From assembly GCA_037903475.1 (NCBI GenBank), contig JBAJFG010000149.1, positions 481,831-545,830 on the forward strand: a stretch of 64,000 nucleotides of DNA. The letters run 5' to 3'. A program made the position numbers and the translations under genes. This DNA is from Ancylostoma caninum (lineage: Eukaryota; Nematoda; Chromadorea; Rhabditida; Ancylostomatidae). Shown piece after piece: positions 49,386-61,400 of this stretch (position 1 is its first letter; each line of letters begins with the position of its first letter). The notes beneath the pieces are model-generated. The model saw only the letters and a program-made list of their open reading frames with translations, was not told the origin of the DNA and ran no database searches.

Positions 49386-49901
49386 TTAGATTGGTGCAAA
49401 AATTTTGTTGGTTTTCTTTTCAAAGAAGCACAATTTTCCCTTGATGTCGTCAAACAGCTAGATCTGGCAACGAAGCTGTGGTGCTAATCCTGCTCTACTT
49501 TGCTGTTAGTATAAGAGGCGCCCTTTTCAGTTCGGAAGCAGGAAATACCTGGAATTTCACAAACACCGCTTTTTCGATTTTCCATCTTTCGGGTGATTTT
49601 CCAACAAGAATAAAAACTTTTTTTTTGTAGCACTTTCCTCGCTGTTTCCGGAATTCCTACTAGATGATCCATTCTGTGCTGCTAATTCGAAGAAGCACAC
49701 TAAGCCAGGAAAAAAATAAACATGACTGCTCAAAAAGGGCAGTCTCCTACTTCTCCTCTTCATATCTCCTGGTGTTCCGCACATGCAGCGCCAGAGAATT
49801 GCTCACAAAATAAGTAGTACTCTCTACTAACCATGGAAACTAACTTGTGGAAAAACAATGTCGATGAGATAAAAGAACAGCAAACGTTTGCACCAATCTA
49901 A
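49386..49901. mobile_element. Mariner-derived MITE, 516 bp
   Basis: TTAGATTGGTGCAAAAATTT at the left and CGTTTGCACCAATCTAA at the right, each next to TA (49384-49385 and 49902-49903). The ends are related to the mariners at 19562 and 27348. No transposase frame is left; the 62-aa and 75-aa minus frames are unsupported. Confidence 0.7.
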
Positions 49902-49903
49902 TA

Positions 49904-50508
49904 TTTCCACTGGTTAGTTATTTGAACTGTAACCACATATGTGCTCTTCTTCAACCCAACCAGAGAAGGTATTTGGTCAGTTGTACGATGGCTATAATGG
50001 GATTGCAACGAAAAGTGAAAAATAACTAACTAGTAAAAATTGGAATCGTGCGGGGTTTCCTCGATTATAAGACTGAGTTGAATGCGAACATTCAATCTGT
50101 GATTAAATCCATAAACTGTACTCTATTTCAGAGAAAGTTGGCACAGAGTTTCTTCATGAGCGCGGTTCATAGCGGTAAGTACGCTCAGTGCTCCTATCGT
50201 CGGGCTTCTGAACAGGAGCACGCTGTTTGCTACTATAACTTACTCCGCATTATTCCGTTGAACAGTCGTTTTGCTTGCACAAAAAACTCGCTGGGCGAAG
50301 TGCAACTCAGCAAAATATACATAATCGGGCCTGCCTGCCAAAAAAGGTACCAGATTAAGCGTGTATCTCCAACCACATTCATTGCTTATAGCCCTCATTT
50401 CATAACAAAAAGAACTGCGTCCTTGTGATATCAAATTGAAATGTTTGCATGTAAACGACGAATCCCTAGCCCTAAGACCTGCCAGTGAAGGACGACCATC
50501 TATGTGAA
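49904..50508. other. No gene called
   Basis: A 126-aa plus frame (50048-50428) contains a small segment bounded by TATTTCAG (50132) and GTAAGTAC (50175) that could be an exon, but no partner exon or family was found. Confidence 0.3.
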
Positions 50509-50870
50509 CTATTCACTCCACGGGTCATCTATATTCCACCGCACTGTTTGGAAATCCATCCCTTGTTTTAGCTGCGAGAACACATCAGTTGTGGAACAAG
50601 GAGGTTTTCCACGTGCGTAGTAGTTGCCAAGAAATATGTAGCTTCGGCTAGATGTTTCGTGTAGCGTACCGTAGAGAGGTGACCTGGCGGACAGCTTTGA
50701 GCTTTCACTGCCTGCCCGACCCGTATTGAAATTCTTGCAAGCTTTGTCGGTTTTTGAACTTGACTTGACAATGCCATGGACCTTGAACATCAACTTTCTC
50801 AAGTTGTGCTGCTGTTGGAGTCGAGTGTCTTGATGCTCAAGTTTCACGAATATCTCGCCGCATACATGTA
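50509..50870 (-). CDS. Possible NTR/TIMP-like terminal exon (orphan)
   Basis: After a strong CTTTTTAG acceptor (ending 50871) a frame of 119 codons runs to a stop at 50509. It begins HVCGEIFVKLEHQ and continues RKLMFKVHGIVK, then LSARSPLYGTLHETSSRSYI and FLGNYY. The order recalls the netrin/TIMP fold (C..DFV..V, K..Y.V..I, then a T...S..CG..L.....Y...G block), but the cysteine expected before G.L is Tyr. No N-terminal exon with a signal peptide and CxC was found upstream. It may be a pseudogene fragment, or the likeness may be chance. Confidence 0.3.
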
Positions 50871-51219
50871 CTAAAAAGTAGTTCATCCGGAGTTTGAACG
50901 AGGAAATTCGTACACCATGGCTACCGTCGATAACTTTCAAAATAGAGAAAAAATGTAAAAAGATCTTCTACGTATGTACATATGTACGTCCCCTAAAGTT
51001 TTTCCTCAGATCAGCATTAATATCTTTCTTCTCAACTGGGTACTTGTTAAAGCTCCTCCTTTCATGTAGATTTTGTGGAAGACCGAGGATTCATAGATAA
51101 TTACTTTACTCCTTGTTTCATTCATAGCACTGTCGCTAAGTGTTGGCTGTCACGCTTATGGCAGTGATGCGATCACCAATTATTCGACCTAGCTTTTTCG
51201 GGATATGTTATAAGATTCC
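50871..51219. other. No gene seen
   Basis: No supported feature between the orphan exon and the repeat pair. Confidence 0.35.
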
Positions 51220-52350
51220 ACTAGAGCAAGCACTGTCTTCCTATTTGTCTAATTTCCTGATTTTCATTATTGAGAATTTCCGGACAATGCTATTCCATTC
51301 TCCCGCAGATCACACCGGTTTGAGAATGTTTTGACAAGTTTTTATAATAAAATATAATACCAGAGTGGCTGCAGAACGAGGGTCTAAAGGAGAGCAAAAT
51401 GCTAATGACACGTGGCTCACCAAGGAGCAGTGGTAGATCCATTGCTATAGCGTCCCTTATGGCCCGTATGCATGAACATCCCCGCTGGGGAGGCGATCGG
51501 CTGTTAAGCATTGCAGCGATCCCCAGCGGGGTTCGCACACATCCCCTCCCTCGATCCCCGTATGCATGAAGCGAGGGGATCCTCTGAGGGGACGGGATGT
51601 GCATCCCCTACGAACAGTAGGGGGTTCGAGAGGGGATCACGCTCAGCAATCAATTGTTTCCTTTCGTAATTCTGATTTTTTTTTTCGTGAATTGCAAGGT
51701 TTTCGACGGTTCTTTGCCCAACTTTACTGATTTTCTATTCTTTATGTGTTTCATCCATTTCAAGTGTCTGCCACTCCCTTTTTAAGTGTATCTTTTGCAC
51801 CTCTCTGCTCTATAACCGTAATTTATGATTTTAACTTAACTTCATAATTTGAACTTTCTAATCAATGCATTCCCTCCTCAATGGCACTTTCAGACGGTGT
51901 TTCGATACTGAGGCCGTGGATGTCGCTGTCCAAGAACGAAATGCGACAGAAGTGAAGGAGCAGACTTATAAGTATCCCTAACAATGACGTGAACCACGAA
52001 AGTGTTTGAAAATATGGGAAAAATGAACTCTCACACTTTCAAAACCAAATTATTCCAGCCTTATCGGCGTTTTCACACGGTGTTTCGATGCAAAAGACGT
52101 GATTGCACAAAACGCGCAAACAGCACGCGCAAGGGATGCATCCCCTCCCCTCGAAAAGTTTCATGCATAGCAGGGAGCCCCGCTGGGGATGGGTGGGGAT
52201 CGCTCCCCAGGGGATGCGCATCCCCTCCCCTCCCTAGCGGGGATGTTCATGCATACGGCCTATAATCCAGTGGTGTAAATGATAAGCCAGATGATGGTGT
52301 GAAAACTTTGATTGCATATTATATTAGTGTGTGTTTACTTGCGTTGTCTG
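51220..52350. repeat. Dispersed repeat, copy 1 (interrupted)
   Basis: Outside its insertion this copy reads AGCAAGCACTGTCTTCCTAT ... AATGCTAATGACACGTGGCT ... GATAAGCCAGATGATGGTGT. It aligns along its length with copy 2 at 52830-53670. It is split by the 801-bp element at 51460-52260 and shows the uninterrupted site (CATATTATATTAGTGTG) where copy 2 carries its own insertion. Confidence 0.7.
51460..52260. mobile_element. 801-bp GC-rich TIR element
   Basis: TGGCCCGTATGCATGAACAT at the left and ATGTTCATGCATACGGCC at the right are inverted repeats, flanked by TA (51458-51459 and 52261-52262). Clusters of CCCCGCTGGGGA and GGGGATG fill both ends, and the middle is AT-rich. There is no transposase. 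The end is shared with 1-94. Confidence 0.75.
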
Positions 52351-52551
52351 CCTGCAAATAAAAATCTGCAGATACTGTTTCGTAGGCAGATAACATTTAC
52401 CCTCAAAGTCATTCATCCACCCTCAAAGTCATCCAATGTCTGCTTTTATAAGAAATAACTATTCGTGGTGTTTGTATGAAAAAAAAAAGCCAAAGAAGTC
52501 CCTAAATAGGAGAAGAAACTGAGTCAATAGGTTTCCTCTAGGCCTCATGAC

Positions 52552-52608
52552 CGAGACCGGTCAAAATGAAAAAGTACTCGAGAGTACTTTTTCGTGACCG
52601 GTCTGCGT
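52552..52608. repeat. Short palindrome
   Basis: GACCGGTCA and TGACCGGTC enclose GAAAAAGTACTCGAGAGTAC and its continuation TTTTT. It is a hairpin of about 50 nt with a CTCGAG centre. Confidence 0.55.
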
Positions 52609-52829
52609 CTCTTGCTTCATGCTGCTATTTTTCACGAGCATGTGTGATTAGATAGTAGATCATGGTTTTAGCTCAGTTACCGTGAGGTCGAGAAACTGGT
52701 CGGTTAACTTGCGATCTCAGTTATTTTTCAATAGATTTTGTGGAAAGTGAGGTAACGTCGAGGTAACCTTCACATCACGGTTGCCTCGACGTTTCGGCCA
52801 AATCACTACCACCCAAGTAGATCAAGCAC

Positions 52830-53670
52830 TGTTCTCGTATTTGTCTGAATTCCTGTCTTTCATGATTGAAAAGCCCGATGCTCTTCTATTCTAAGGCAGG
52901 TCGTACCGGTTAGAAAATGTTTTGGCAAATTTTTCGGATAATACCAGAATGACACTCGAACAAGGGTATAAAGAAGAACAAAATGTTAATAACACGTGGC
53001 TCACCAAAAAAAAAGTGGTGCATCCATTGGTACAGCGTCCCTAATAATCCTGAATTATAGACGATAAGCCAGATGATGGTGTGAAAACTTCTATTCCATA
53101 TTACAGGGTGGGCCAAAAATACGGTAACAAACAAAAGGGCGACCAGAAAAAGATTCCCAGAACAATTTGGAACATTGTTACATGATTTATGTTCATTAAC
53201 TCCCAACGAATATAGCGCAAGAAACCATCTATAAATATCTTACATCTGCTAGGAATCAGAGCCCTAGACATCAAATGAAGTCGCAGACCTTGGTGCGCAA
53301 GTGCCTGCGCAAAAATTCATTTCCTATTTTTGAAGTTCCTTTCCAGAGATTCCCAACTCCTAAGGGGTTTTGAGGAAGCTTATGTCTCAGGGGCTGTGAA
53401 AACTTACTACCACACTTGAGTTTGTTCTGTGCAATTGAGTGACCTTTCGACAAAACCACTGGGTCCTGAAATTTATTGTTTACCCTGTTCTGAACTAGAC
53501 GGAACCTAAGTTCCTGAGCATTGTACTAGTAAAACGTCCGGAGACGGGCTCCCAACTAAACATGACGTCAATAGAGAACATGCTCGTTTGAAAGCAAAAC
53601 ACGTCTTGTTACCGTATTTATGGCCCACCCTGTACATTAATGTGTGTTAACTTACGCTGCCTGCCTGGTT
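52830..53670. repeat. Dispersed repeat, copy 2 (interrupted)
   Basis: It aligns with 51220-52350 (GATCAAGCACTGTTCTCGTA ... AATGTTAATAACACGTGGCT). It has the uninterrupted CGTCCCTAATAATCC where copy 1 holds the 801-bp element. It is itself split by the element at 53104-53632. Confidence 0.7.
53104..53632. mobile_element. Mariner-type MITE, 529 bp
   Basis: CAGGGTGGGCCAAAAATACG at the left and CGTATTTATGGCCCACCCTG at the right are inverted repeats flanked by TA (53102-53103 and 53633-53634). CAGGGTG(G)GCCA ends are common to mariner-derived elements. There is no intact transposase; the 62- and 98-aa minus frames are unsupported. Confidence 0.78.
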
Positions 53671-53875
53671 AACGTACAGCTACAATAAGGACCTTTTTCA
53701 CGCCAAGTAGGCCTTTGATTAGTGTCCACACTTCAAAAGACCTAATTGCTGGTATAATTAGCGATTCGATGGGGTACAATTCGAAAATGGGCAACGCTAC
53801 GATCAGATTGTTACATAACTGGGGTTGGACTTTCATCATTGATTTCATTGTTGAGGCAAATTTACACTAGACGTA

Positions 53876-54053
53876 CAGTCCTTGTCGAAAAGATAGACGG
53901 ATTGCGCGTGCGGTTTCATATCGTTGCTGCCGAGGAATCGCGGTGGGACCTACTGCACCCTCTCACCTGAAGCATGCTCTCTCCGCATCCATCGTTCGGG
54001 TCCCATCGCGTTCCCGCAGTCACGGAATCCGTCTATCTTTTCGACAAGGACTG
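53876..54053. mobile_element. 178-bp MITE
   Basis: CAGTCCTTGTCGAAAAGATA at the left and TATCTTTTCGACAAGGACTG at the right are perfect inverted repeats that extend to about 27 bp. TA flanks both ends (53874-53875 and 54054-54055). Confidence 0.8.
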
Positions 54054-54129
54054 TATGCATTCGCGTCTGGGCTGTGTCAAGACTCCATCATTATAATTAT
54101 CTCCACTGAACGCATTTACCGGGTAGAAG

Positions 54130-54130
54130 T

Positions 54131-54169
<39 letters not shown>

Positions 54170-54206
54170 CTTATTTATTTACTTATTTATTTATTTATTT
54201 ATTTAT
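54130..54206. repeat. (TTTA)n microsatellite
   Basis: About 19 TTTA units with two ACTTATTT interruptions. Confidence 0.9.
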
Positions 54207-55457
54207 TCAAACATATTCGACGGTGCACCAAAAATGGAAAAACAAACTAATAGGGACATCAATGATACAGATTCCAAATTCTACACTAATTATGAAGTGT
54301 CAAATCAAATAGTGCCACCTTCCTCATGTGATCGGAAGACCCACTCACGGGATATCAGATCGCTCTCCTCCTATGGGGGGTGAAAAGGTCCCCAACCGAG
54401 ATCCTGTTCCCAAAAACCAGAAGGTGTCTTGCTAAGCCTAGAGCAACCAGGGCTAGGCTGACCCAATTAACCCAGAACAAACGAGTTCGCCAAGGACCCT
54501 GGGCGAACCGACTGGGGGAACCTCAGAGGGGGGGGGGGGTCACCAACCGTCGTGATACTCGAACGATTAACCGCCAGTTCATCGAGATCACTTGCAAGAA
54601 TCCCGGAAGATGATGGTGATAAATGCCAAAAAATCCAAAAAAAATCAAGAACACAACTAATTCAGAGCAAAAAAGAACATGTTTAACGTGTTTTGAAAGA
54701 AAGGATCGTTTGAATCATACGGTGGCTCAGACACTCGTGCCGGCCGAGCGGCGCGCGAATTCCGGCCGAGCGGCCACCGGAAAACCGGCTCAGCCGGTTT
54801 CAGGTCCGCCGCCCGGCCGGAATTCGCCCACCGCTCGGCCGGAAATTCAGTAGGGCATTCGTACGGAAGAGCATAGTTCCAATCAGGTACCGAACCCCTT
54901 TCATCATACACAGTAAATGAACTGGTTGAAGTATCATTTTATTACATCCACTATAACACCAACAACTATAAATCAAAACAAGCTCTCAATAACATTTGTA
55001 GGCAGTAACACTGCTAACCGTACCGTATAGAGGAACTATAGAAAACAGAGATCATACTACCAATTATAATAGCAACAACTAGGAATCAACAAAAATCAAA
55101 ACAGGGGCACACAATTAGGAAAACATTTGTATCATCTCATTGATAATCAGTCGTATCAACTCATTTTTCGCATTCTTACAGCATAAAAATCACATTTTTC
55201 TGCATCATCAATCAATGCGATTTTTCTGCAGTAACAACGCGATAAATACGATGACATCAATAATTATCATGACGATGATCCAACAGAAAACAACAATACA
55301 TCTTCACAAAACGCGAGAGAAATTACATTTCTCCGCAGCAAAAATCCAAAATCTGCATTGTAACTAGACAAAAAAGATTATACTAACAATTATGATCGAT
55401 GAATGAAAAAAGGAAAAAAAATCTAGAACGAAAAGCTCCATCTAGCAGAATCTATCT
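54207..55457. other. Gene-free stretch with a GC-rich palindrome
   Basis: Bases 54742-54845 hold GGCCGAGCGG and its inverse CCGCTCGGCC around CGGAAAACCGGCTCAGCCGG, a hairpin-forming patch in AT-rich DNA. A poly-G run lies at 54527-54539. The frames here (54380-54911) follow this repeat and are not called. This is the 3' flank of the transposase-derived gene. Confidence 0.45.
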
Positions 55458-58400
55458 TTATTCCTCGTCTTCGACATCCTCGACAATTCTCATTGCCGGT
55501 TCCGCTCTTTTAGACTTGCGCTGAAAATAAGAATGTTCAAGAGAAAACCCAAGAAAGGAAATGTGGAATAGCAACTCACACTGCTTGGAATGAATTTTCC
55601 CTCAACGTGGTCATAGCCGTATGACCTAATATCACGTCTGAAAGGAACAGATTAATTGATATGGTATAATCCAAAATGGAATCTTGAAGCCTGTAAACAT
55701 ACAATGCAGCCTGTAGTGCCTTAAACATTTCAGCCCGATATGCAAGCCTTTCGGCACATTTGTCTCCTGCTCGTGCTTCTTCTGTCCCGTATCCAATTAG
55801 GTCCTCCAGGAAATCTGAAAAAGCATATATCTCTTCGTATTTTTAATTTACTATGAATCCTCCTACCTAATAGCATCATTTCTATGGTGCGTGGCAGATC
55901 TTTAAGAGATCTATCGCGCCCACCTCTGCCGTTCTTCCGTATCGCATATTCTTGAATCCGATACGCTGGGTGCGTGATCTACAGAGAAGGAAGATGAATA
56001 ACAGCAAAATTCACTGATTCTTCCCGAAAACTAACCTTCTGCAAAAGAAAGCGATAGAATGAAGTGAACATTTGGAAGGCATTATCTCTTGATCGATATT
56101 GATAATCCATGACGATTTCGTTCAAGCACACCTCCAATGTAATTTACTTTAAGCTCAATCTTCATAAAATTCTTGAACTAATATGAGTACCTTTGCGAAC
56201 GGCTGTGGGCCATCCATATCCCAACTCTTCGTGGTATTTCGCACAGAAATCCGAATCTTCTTTTTTGGATGTTCTTTGTTGTTACAGATCTCAAGAATGC
56301 GTGTAACTTTTCCAATTTTTGAGCTCAAAATGTCCACCTAAAATCGGACTAATCGAGTAGAAAAAATGTAGTAAAAGTGGGCCGAAAACAGACTTGAATC
56401 TGATTGGCAATCAGTCGCAGTTCTAAATTGATCCCATTTTGTCCCTCCAACCCATCAAAGCTGAATGAGTCAATTCGGGAGGCCGATTCGGAACGAATGA
56501 ATTCCTTAAAACACATATTTATGCTATCCTCTTTTATAATCAGAACTACCCTCATCAGCCTCATAATTATCGCGTGGTCATATGACAGAATCTCATCAAA
56601 CAAGACATCAAAGATGTCAGGGAAAACAGGCTAAAGAAAACCACAGTTATACGACTACTGTGGAGGCACAGATTTGATCTTTATCTATAAAAGTGAAAGT
56701 TTGTGTGTTTGTGTGTGTGTGTGTGTTTGTGTGTTCCGAATAGAAATCGCGGAGGATGAACCGATCGGGACCAAATTTTGCAGGTAGACTCTCCATTGGC
56801 CGGCAGAGGTTATAGGCTACTTTGCACCTGGGATTATCGATTGATTTATCGATTATATCGATTTCATTGATTTTTCGCTCTTCTTGACCAGGGACTAGCG
56901 AGAACATGCCTGCTGGGGTACCTCAGTGCATATGACAACGAATATGACAACCATTTTGTGCCAATTTATCGATTTATCGATTTTATTGGTTTTTCGCTCT
57001 TCTTGACCAGGGACTAGCGAGCACATGCCTACTGGGGTACCTCAGTGCATATGACAACGAATATGACAACCATTTTTTGCCAATTTATCGACTTATCGAT
57101 TTTATTGGTTTTTCGCTCTTCTTGACCAGGGACTAGCGAGCACATGCCTACTGGGGTAGCTCAATGCGCTGAACACGAATATGACAACCATTTTGTGCCA
57201 ATTTATCGATTTATTGATTTTATTGGTTTTTCGCTCTTCTTAACCAGGGACTAGCGAGCACATGCCTACTGGGGTAGCTCAATGCGCTGAACACGAATAT
57301 GACAACCATTTTGTGCCAATTTATCGATTTATCGATTTTATTGGTTTTTCGCTCTTCTTAACCAGGGACTGGCGAGCACATGCCTACTGGGGTAGCTCAA
57401 TGCGCTGAACACGAATATGACAACCATTTTGTGCCAATTTATCGATTTATCGATTTTATTGGTTTTTCGCTCTTCTTAACCAGGGACTAGCGAGCACATG
57501 CCTGCTGGGGTAGCTCAGTGCGCTGAACACGAATATGACAACCATTTTGCGCCAATTTATCGATTTTATTGGTTTTTCGCTCTTCTTAACCAGGGACTAG
57601 CGAGCACATGCCTGCTGGGGTACCTCAGTGCGCTGAACACGAATATGACAACCATTTTGTGCCAATTTATCGATTTATCGATTTTATTGGTTTTTCGCTC
57701 TCTTGACCAGGGACTAGCGGGAACATGCCTGCTGGGGTACCTCAGTGCGCTGAACACGAATATGACAACCATTTTGTGCCAATTTATCGATTTATCGATT
57801 TTATTGGTTTTTCGCTCTTCTTAACCAGGGACTAGCGGGAACATGCCTGCTGGGATAGCTCAATGCGCTGAACACGAATATGACAACCATTTTGTGCCAA
57901 TTTATCGATTTATCGATTTTATTGGTTTTTCGCTCTTCTTAACCAGGGACTAGCGGGAACATGCCTGCTGGGGTAGCTCAATGCGCTGAACACGAATATG
58001 ACAACCATTTTGTGCCAATTTATCGATTTATCGATTTTATTGGTTTTTCGCTCTTCTTAACCAGGGACTAGCGAAACATGCCTACTGGGGTAGCTCAATG
58101 CGCTGAACACGAATATGACAACCATTTTGCGCCAATTTATCGATTTATCGATTTTATTGGTTTTTCGCTCTTCTTAACCAGGGACTAGCGAGCACATGCC
58201 TACTGGGGTAGCTCAATGCGCTGAACACGAATATGACAACCATTTTGTGCCAATTTATCGATTTTATTGGTTTTTCGCTCTTCTTAACCAGGGACTAGCG
58301 GGAACATGCCTGCTGGGGTACCTCAGTGCATATGACAACGAATATGACAACCATTTTGTGCCAATTTATCGATTTATCGATTTTATTGGTTTTTCGCTCT

Positions 58401-61400
58401 TCTTGACCAGGGACTAGCGGGAACATGCCTGCTGGGATAGCTCAATGCGCTGAACACGAATATGACAACCATTTTGTGCCAATTTATCGATTTATCGATT
58501 TTATTGGTTTTTCGCTCTTCTTAACCAGGGACTAGCGGGAACATGCCTGCTGGGGTAGCTCAATGCGCTGAACACGAATATGACAACCATTTTGTGCCAA
58601 TTTATCGATTTATCGATTTTATTGGTTTTTCGCTCTTCTTGACGAGGGACTAGCGGGGAACATGCCTGCTGGGGTACCTCAGTGCGCTGAACACGAATAT
58701 GACAACCATTTTGCGCCAATTTATCGATTTATCGATTTTATTGGTTTTTCGCTCTTCTTGACCAGGGACTAGCGGGAACATGCCTGCTGGGGTACCTCAG
58801 TGCGCTGAACACGAATATGACAACCATTTTGCGCCAATTTATCGATTTATCGATTTTATTGGTTTTTCGCTCTTCTTAACCAGGGACTAGCGGGAACATG
58901 CCTGCTGGGGTAGCTCAATGCGCTGAACACGAATATGACAACCATTTTGTGCCAATTTATCGATTTATCGATTTTATTGGTTTTTCGCTCTTCTTAACCA
59001 GGGACTAGCGGGAACATGCCTGCTGGGGTAGCTCAATGCGCTGAACACGAATATGACAACCATTTTGTGCCAATTTATCGATTTATCGATTTTATTGGTT
59101 TTTCGCTCTTCTTGACCAGGGACTAGCGGGAACATGCCTGCTGGGGTACCTCAGTGCGCTGAACACGAATATGACAACCATTTTGTGCCAATTTATCGAT
59201 TTATCGATTTTATTGGTTTTTCGCTCTTCTTAACCAGGGACTAGCGGGAACATGCCTGCTGGGGTAGCTCAATGCGCTGAACACGAATATGACAACCATT
59301 TTGTGCCAATTTATCGATTTATCGATTTTATTGGTTTTTCGCTCTTCTTAACCAGGGACTAGCGGGAACATGCCTGCTGGGGTAGCTCAATGCGCTGAAC
59401 ACGAATATGACAACCATTTTGTGCCAATTTATCGATTTATCGATTTTATTGGTTTTTCGCTCTTCTTGACCAGGGACTAGCGGGAACATGCCTGCTGGGG
59501 TACCTCAGTGCGCTGAACACGAATATGACAACCATTTTGTGCCAATTTATCGATTTATCGATTTTATTGGTTTTTCGCTCTTCTTAACCAGGGACTAGCG
59601 GGAACATGCCTGCTGGGATAGCTCAATGCGCTGAACACGAATATGACAACCATTTTGTGCCAATTTATCGATTTATCGATTTTATTGGTTTTTCGCTCTT
59701 CTTAACCAGGGACTAGCGGGAACATGCCTGCTGGGGTAGCTCAATGCGCTGAACACGAATATGACAACCCTTTTGTGCCAATTTATCGATTTATCGATTT
59801 TATTGGTTTTTCGCTCTTCTTAACCAGGGACTAGCGGGAACATGCCTGCTGGGGTAGCTCAATGCGCTGAACACGAATATGACAACCATTTTTGTGCCAA
59901 TTTATCGATTTATCGATTTTATTGGTTTTTCGCTCTTCTTAACCAGGGACTAGCGGGAACATGCCTGCTGGGGTAGCTCAATGCGCTGAACACGAATATG
60001 ACAACCATTTTGTGCCAATTTATCGATTTATCGATTTTATTGGTTTTTCGCTCTTCTTAACCAGGGACTAGCGAGCACATGCCTGCTGGGGTAGCTCAAT
60101 GCGCTGAACACGAATATGACAACCATTTTGTGCCAATTTATCGATTTATCGATTTTATTGGTTTTTCGCTCTTCTTAACCAGGGACTAGCGAGCACATGC
60201 CTGCTGGGGTACCTCAGTGCGCTGAACACGAATATGACAACCATTTTGCGCCAATTTATCGATTTTATTGGTTTTTCGCTCTCCTTGATCATGGGGTGGT
60301 AAAGACATGTCTACTGGGGTTCCTCAATACACTGAATAAGAATGACAACCATTTTGCACGAAATATTGATTTATTGATTTTATCGATTTTTCCCATTTTT
60401 GCTCGGGGACGGACAAAGGCATGTCTTCTTGAGTTTCTCAATACGCTGAATACGAATATGACAAACATTTTGCATGAAATATCGATTTCTCGATTTTATT
60501 GATTTCTGGCTCTTCCGCCCAATGGAGCGGTGAAGACATCTCTCCTGGGGTTCCTTGATATGCCGTGTATGAATATGACAACCAATTTGTACGAATACGC
60601 CGATTCAGTGTCACCGAAATAGCTTTGCTAACCTTTCGCCCACAAGTCGATGGGAAACGTCACCTGGGCTTCGCTAACATGCTGATCACCAAAATTATGG
60701 AGATTTTAATGAATTTGTCGATGATAGTAATTGGCCTCAGCAGTATGATGTAGCCAAGGTAATAAAACACGCGAGCGACGCCGGATACGGCAGCTAGTCT
60801 TCTATAAAGATTGCAAGGTTACCTCATAAACAGATGGATTGTACGTTCGCCGCTGTTTTTGAGTGAACACTAGACGGGATGCTGCATTCATATCCATTAC
60901 TCCATTCGAGATGCACTCGTAGAAAGAAGACACATTTCTGTTTGCAGGCCGATCTCGCTGCCACTCAGACTCGTGCCGCTGATCAGCAACTGATAAAAAA
61001 CGTTGGCATAAGACCTTAATATCTTTTCATAGTGAATGAGTAAGCAGCCCTACCATTCGCCACAGCTTCTAACTCTTCAGGAGGAACTTCCTCTTCATAC
61101 ACAGAATCACGTAACTGTGACAGACCGCGCCCCCTCCTAAAACATATTAGTAGCAGTTCTTTCATAAATGCTCACAAAGATCAAAAACACCAACTCATTC
61201 GCAAAAAGAGGGACTACTCCTCCGCGAAATGGAAGAATCCTTGGGCGAAGCACATTGCGAGAACTAGGTAGACCTCTTGCATACATTTTCCACTTAGAAT
61301 CGGAGATAGAATCTGGTGATAATATAAACATGATGATATATTCAGAACCTTTCACAGGTACGGCGGATACGTATACCGATGTCCTAGTATGGAACTGGAA

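Noticed and set aside
54130..55140. CRISPR-like or protein-coding repeats
   Set aside because: Eukaryotic context; the region holds a TTTA microsatellite and a GC palindrome, with no spaced direct repeats.
57498..58719. Open frames of 68-108 aa inside the satellite (MPAGVAQCAEHEYDNHFAPI-like repeats)
   Set aside because: They come from the 118-bp repeat unit read in shifting frames; the period is not a multiple of 3, and both strands are open.
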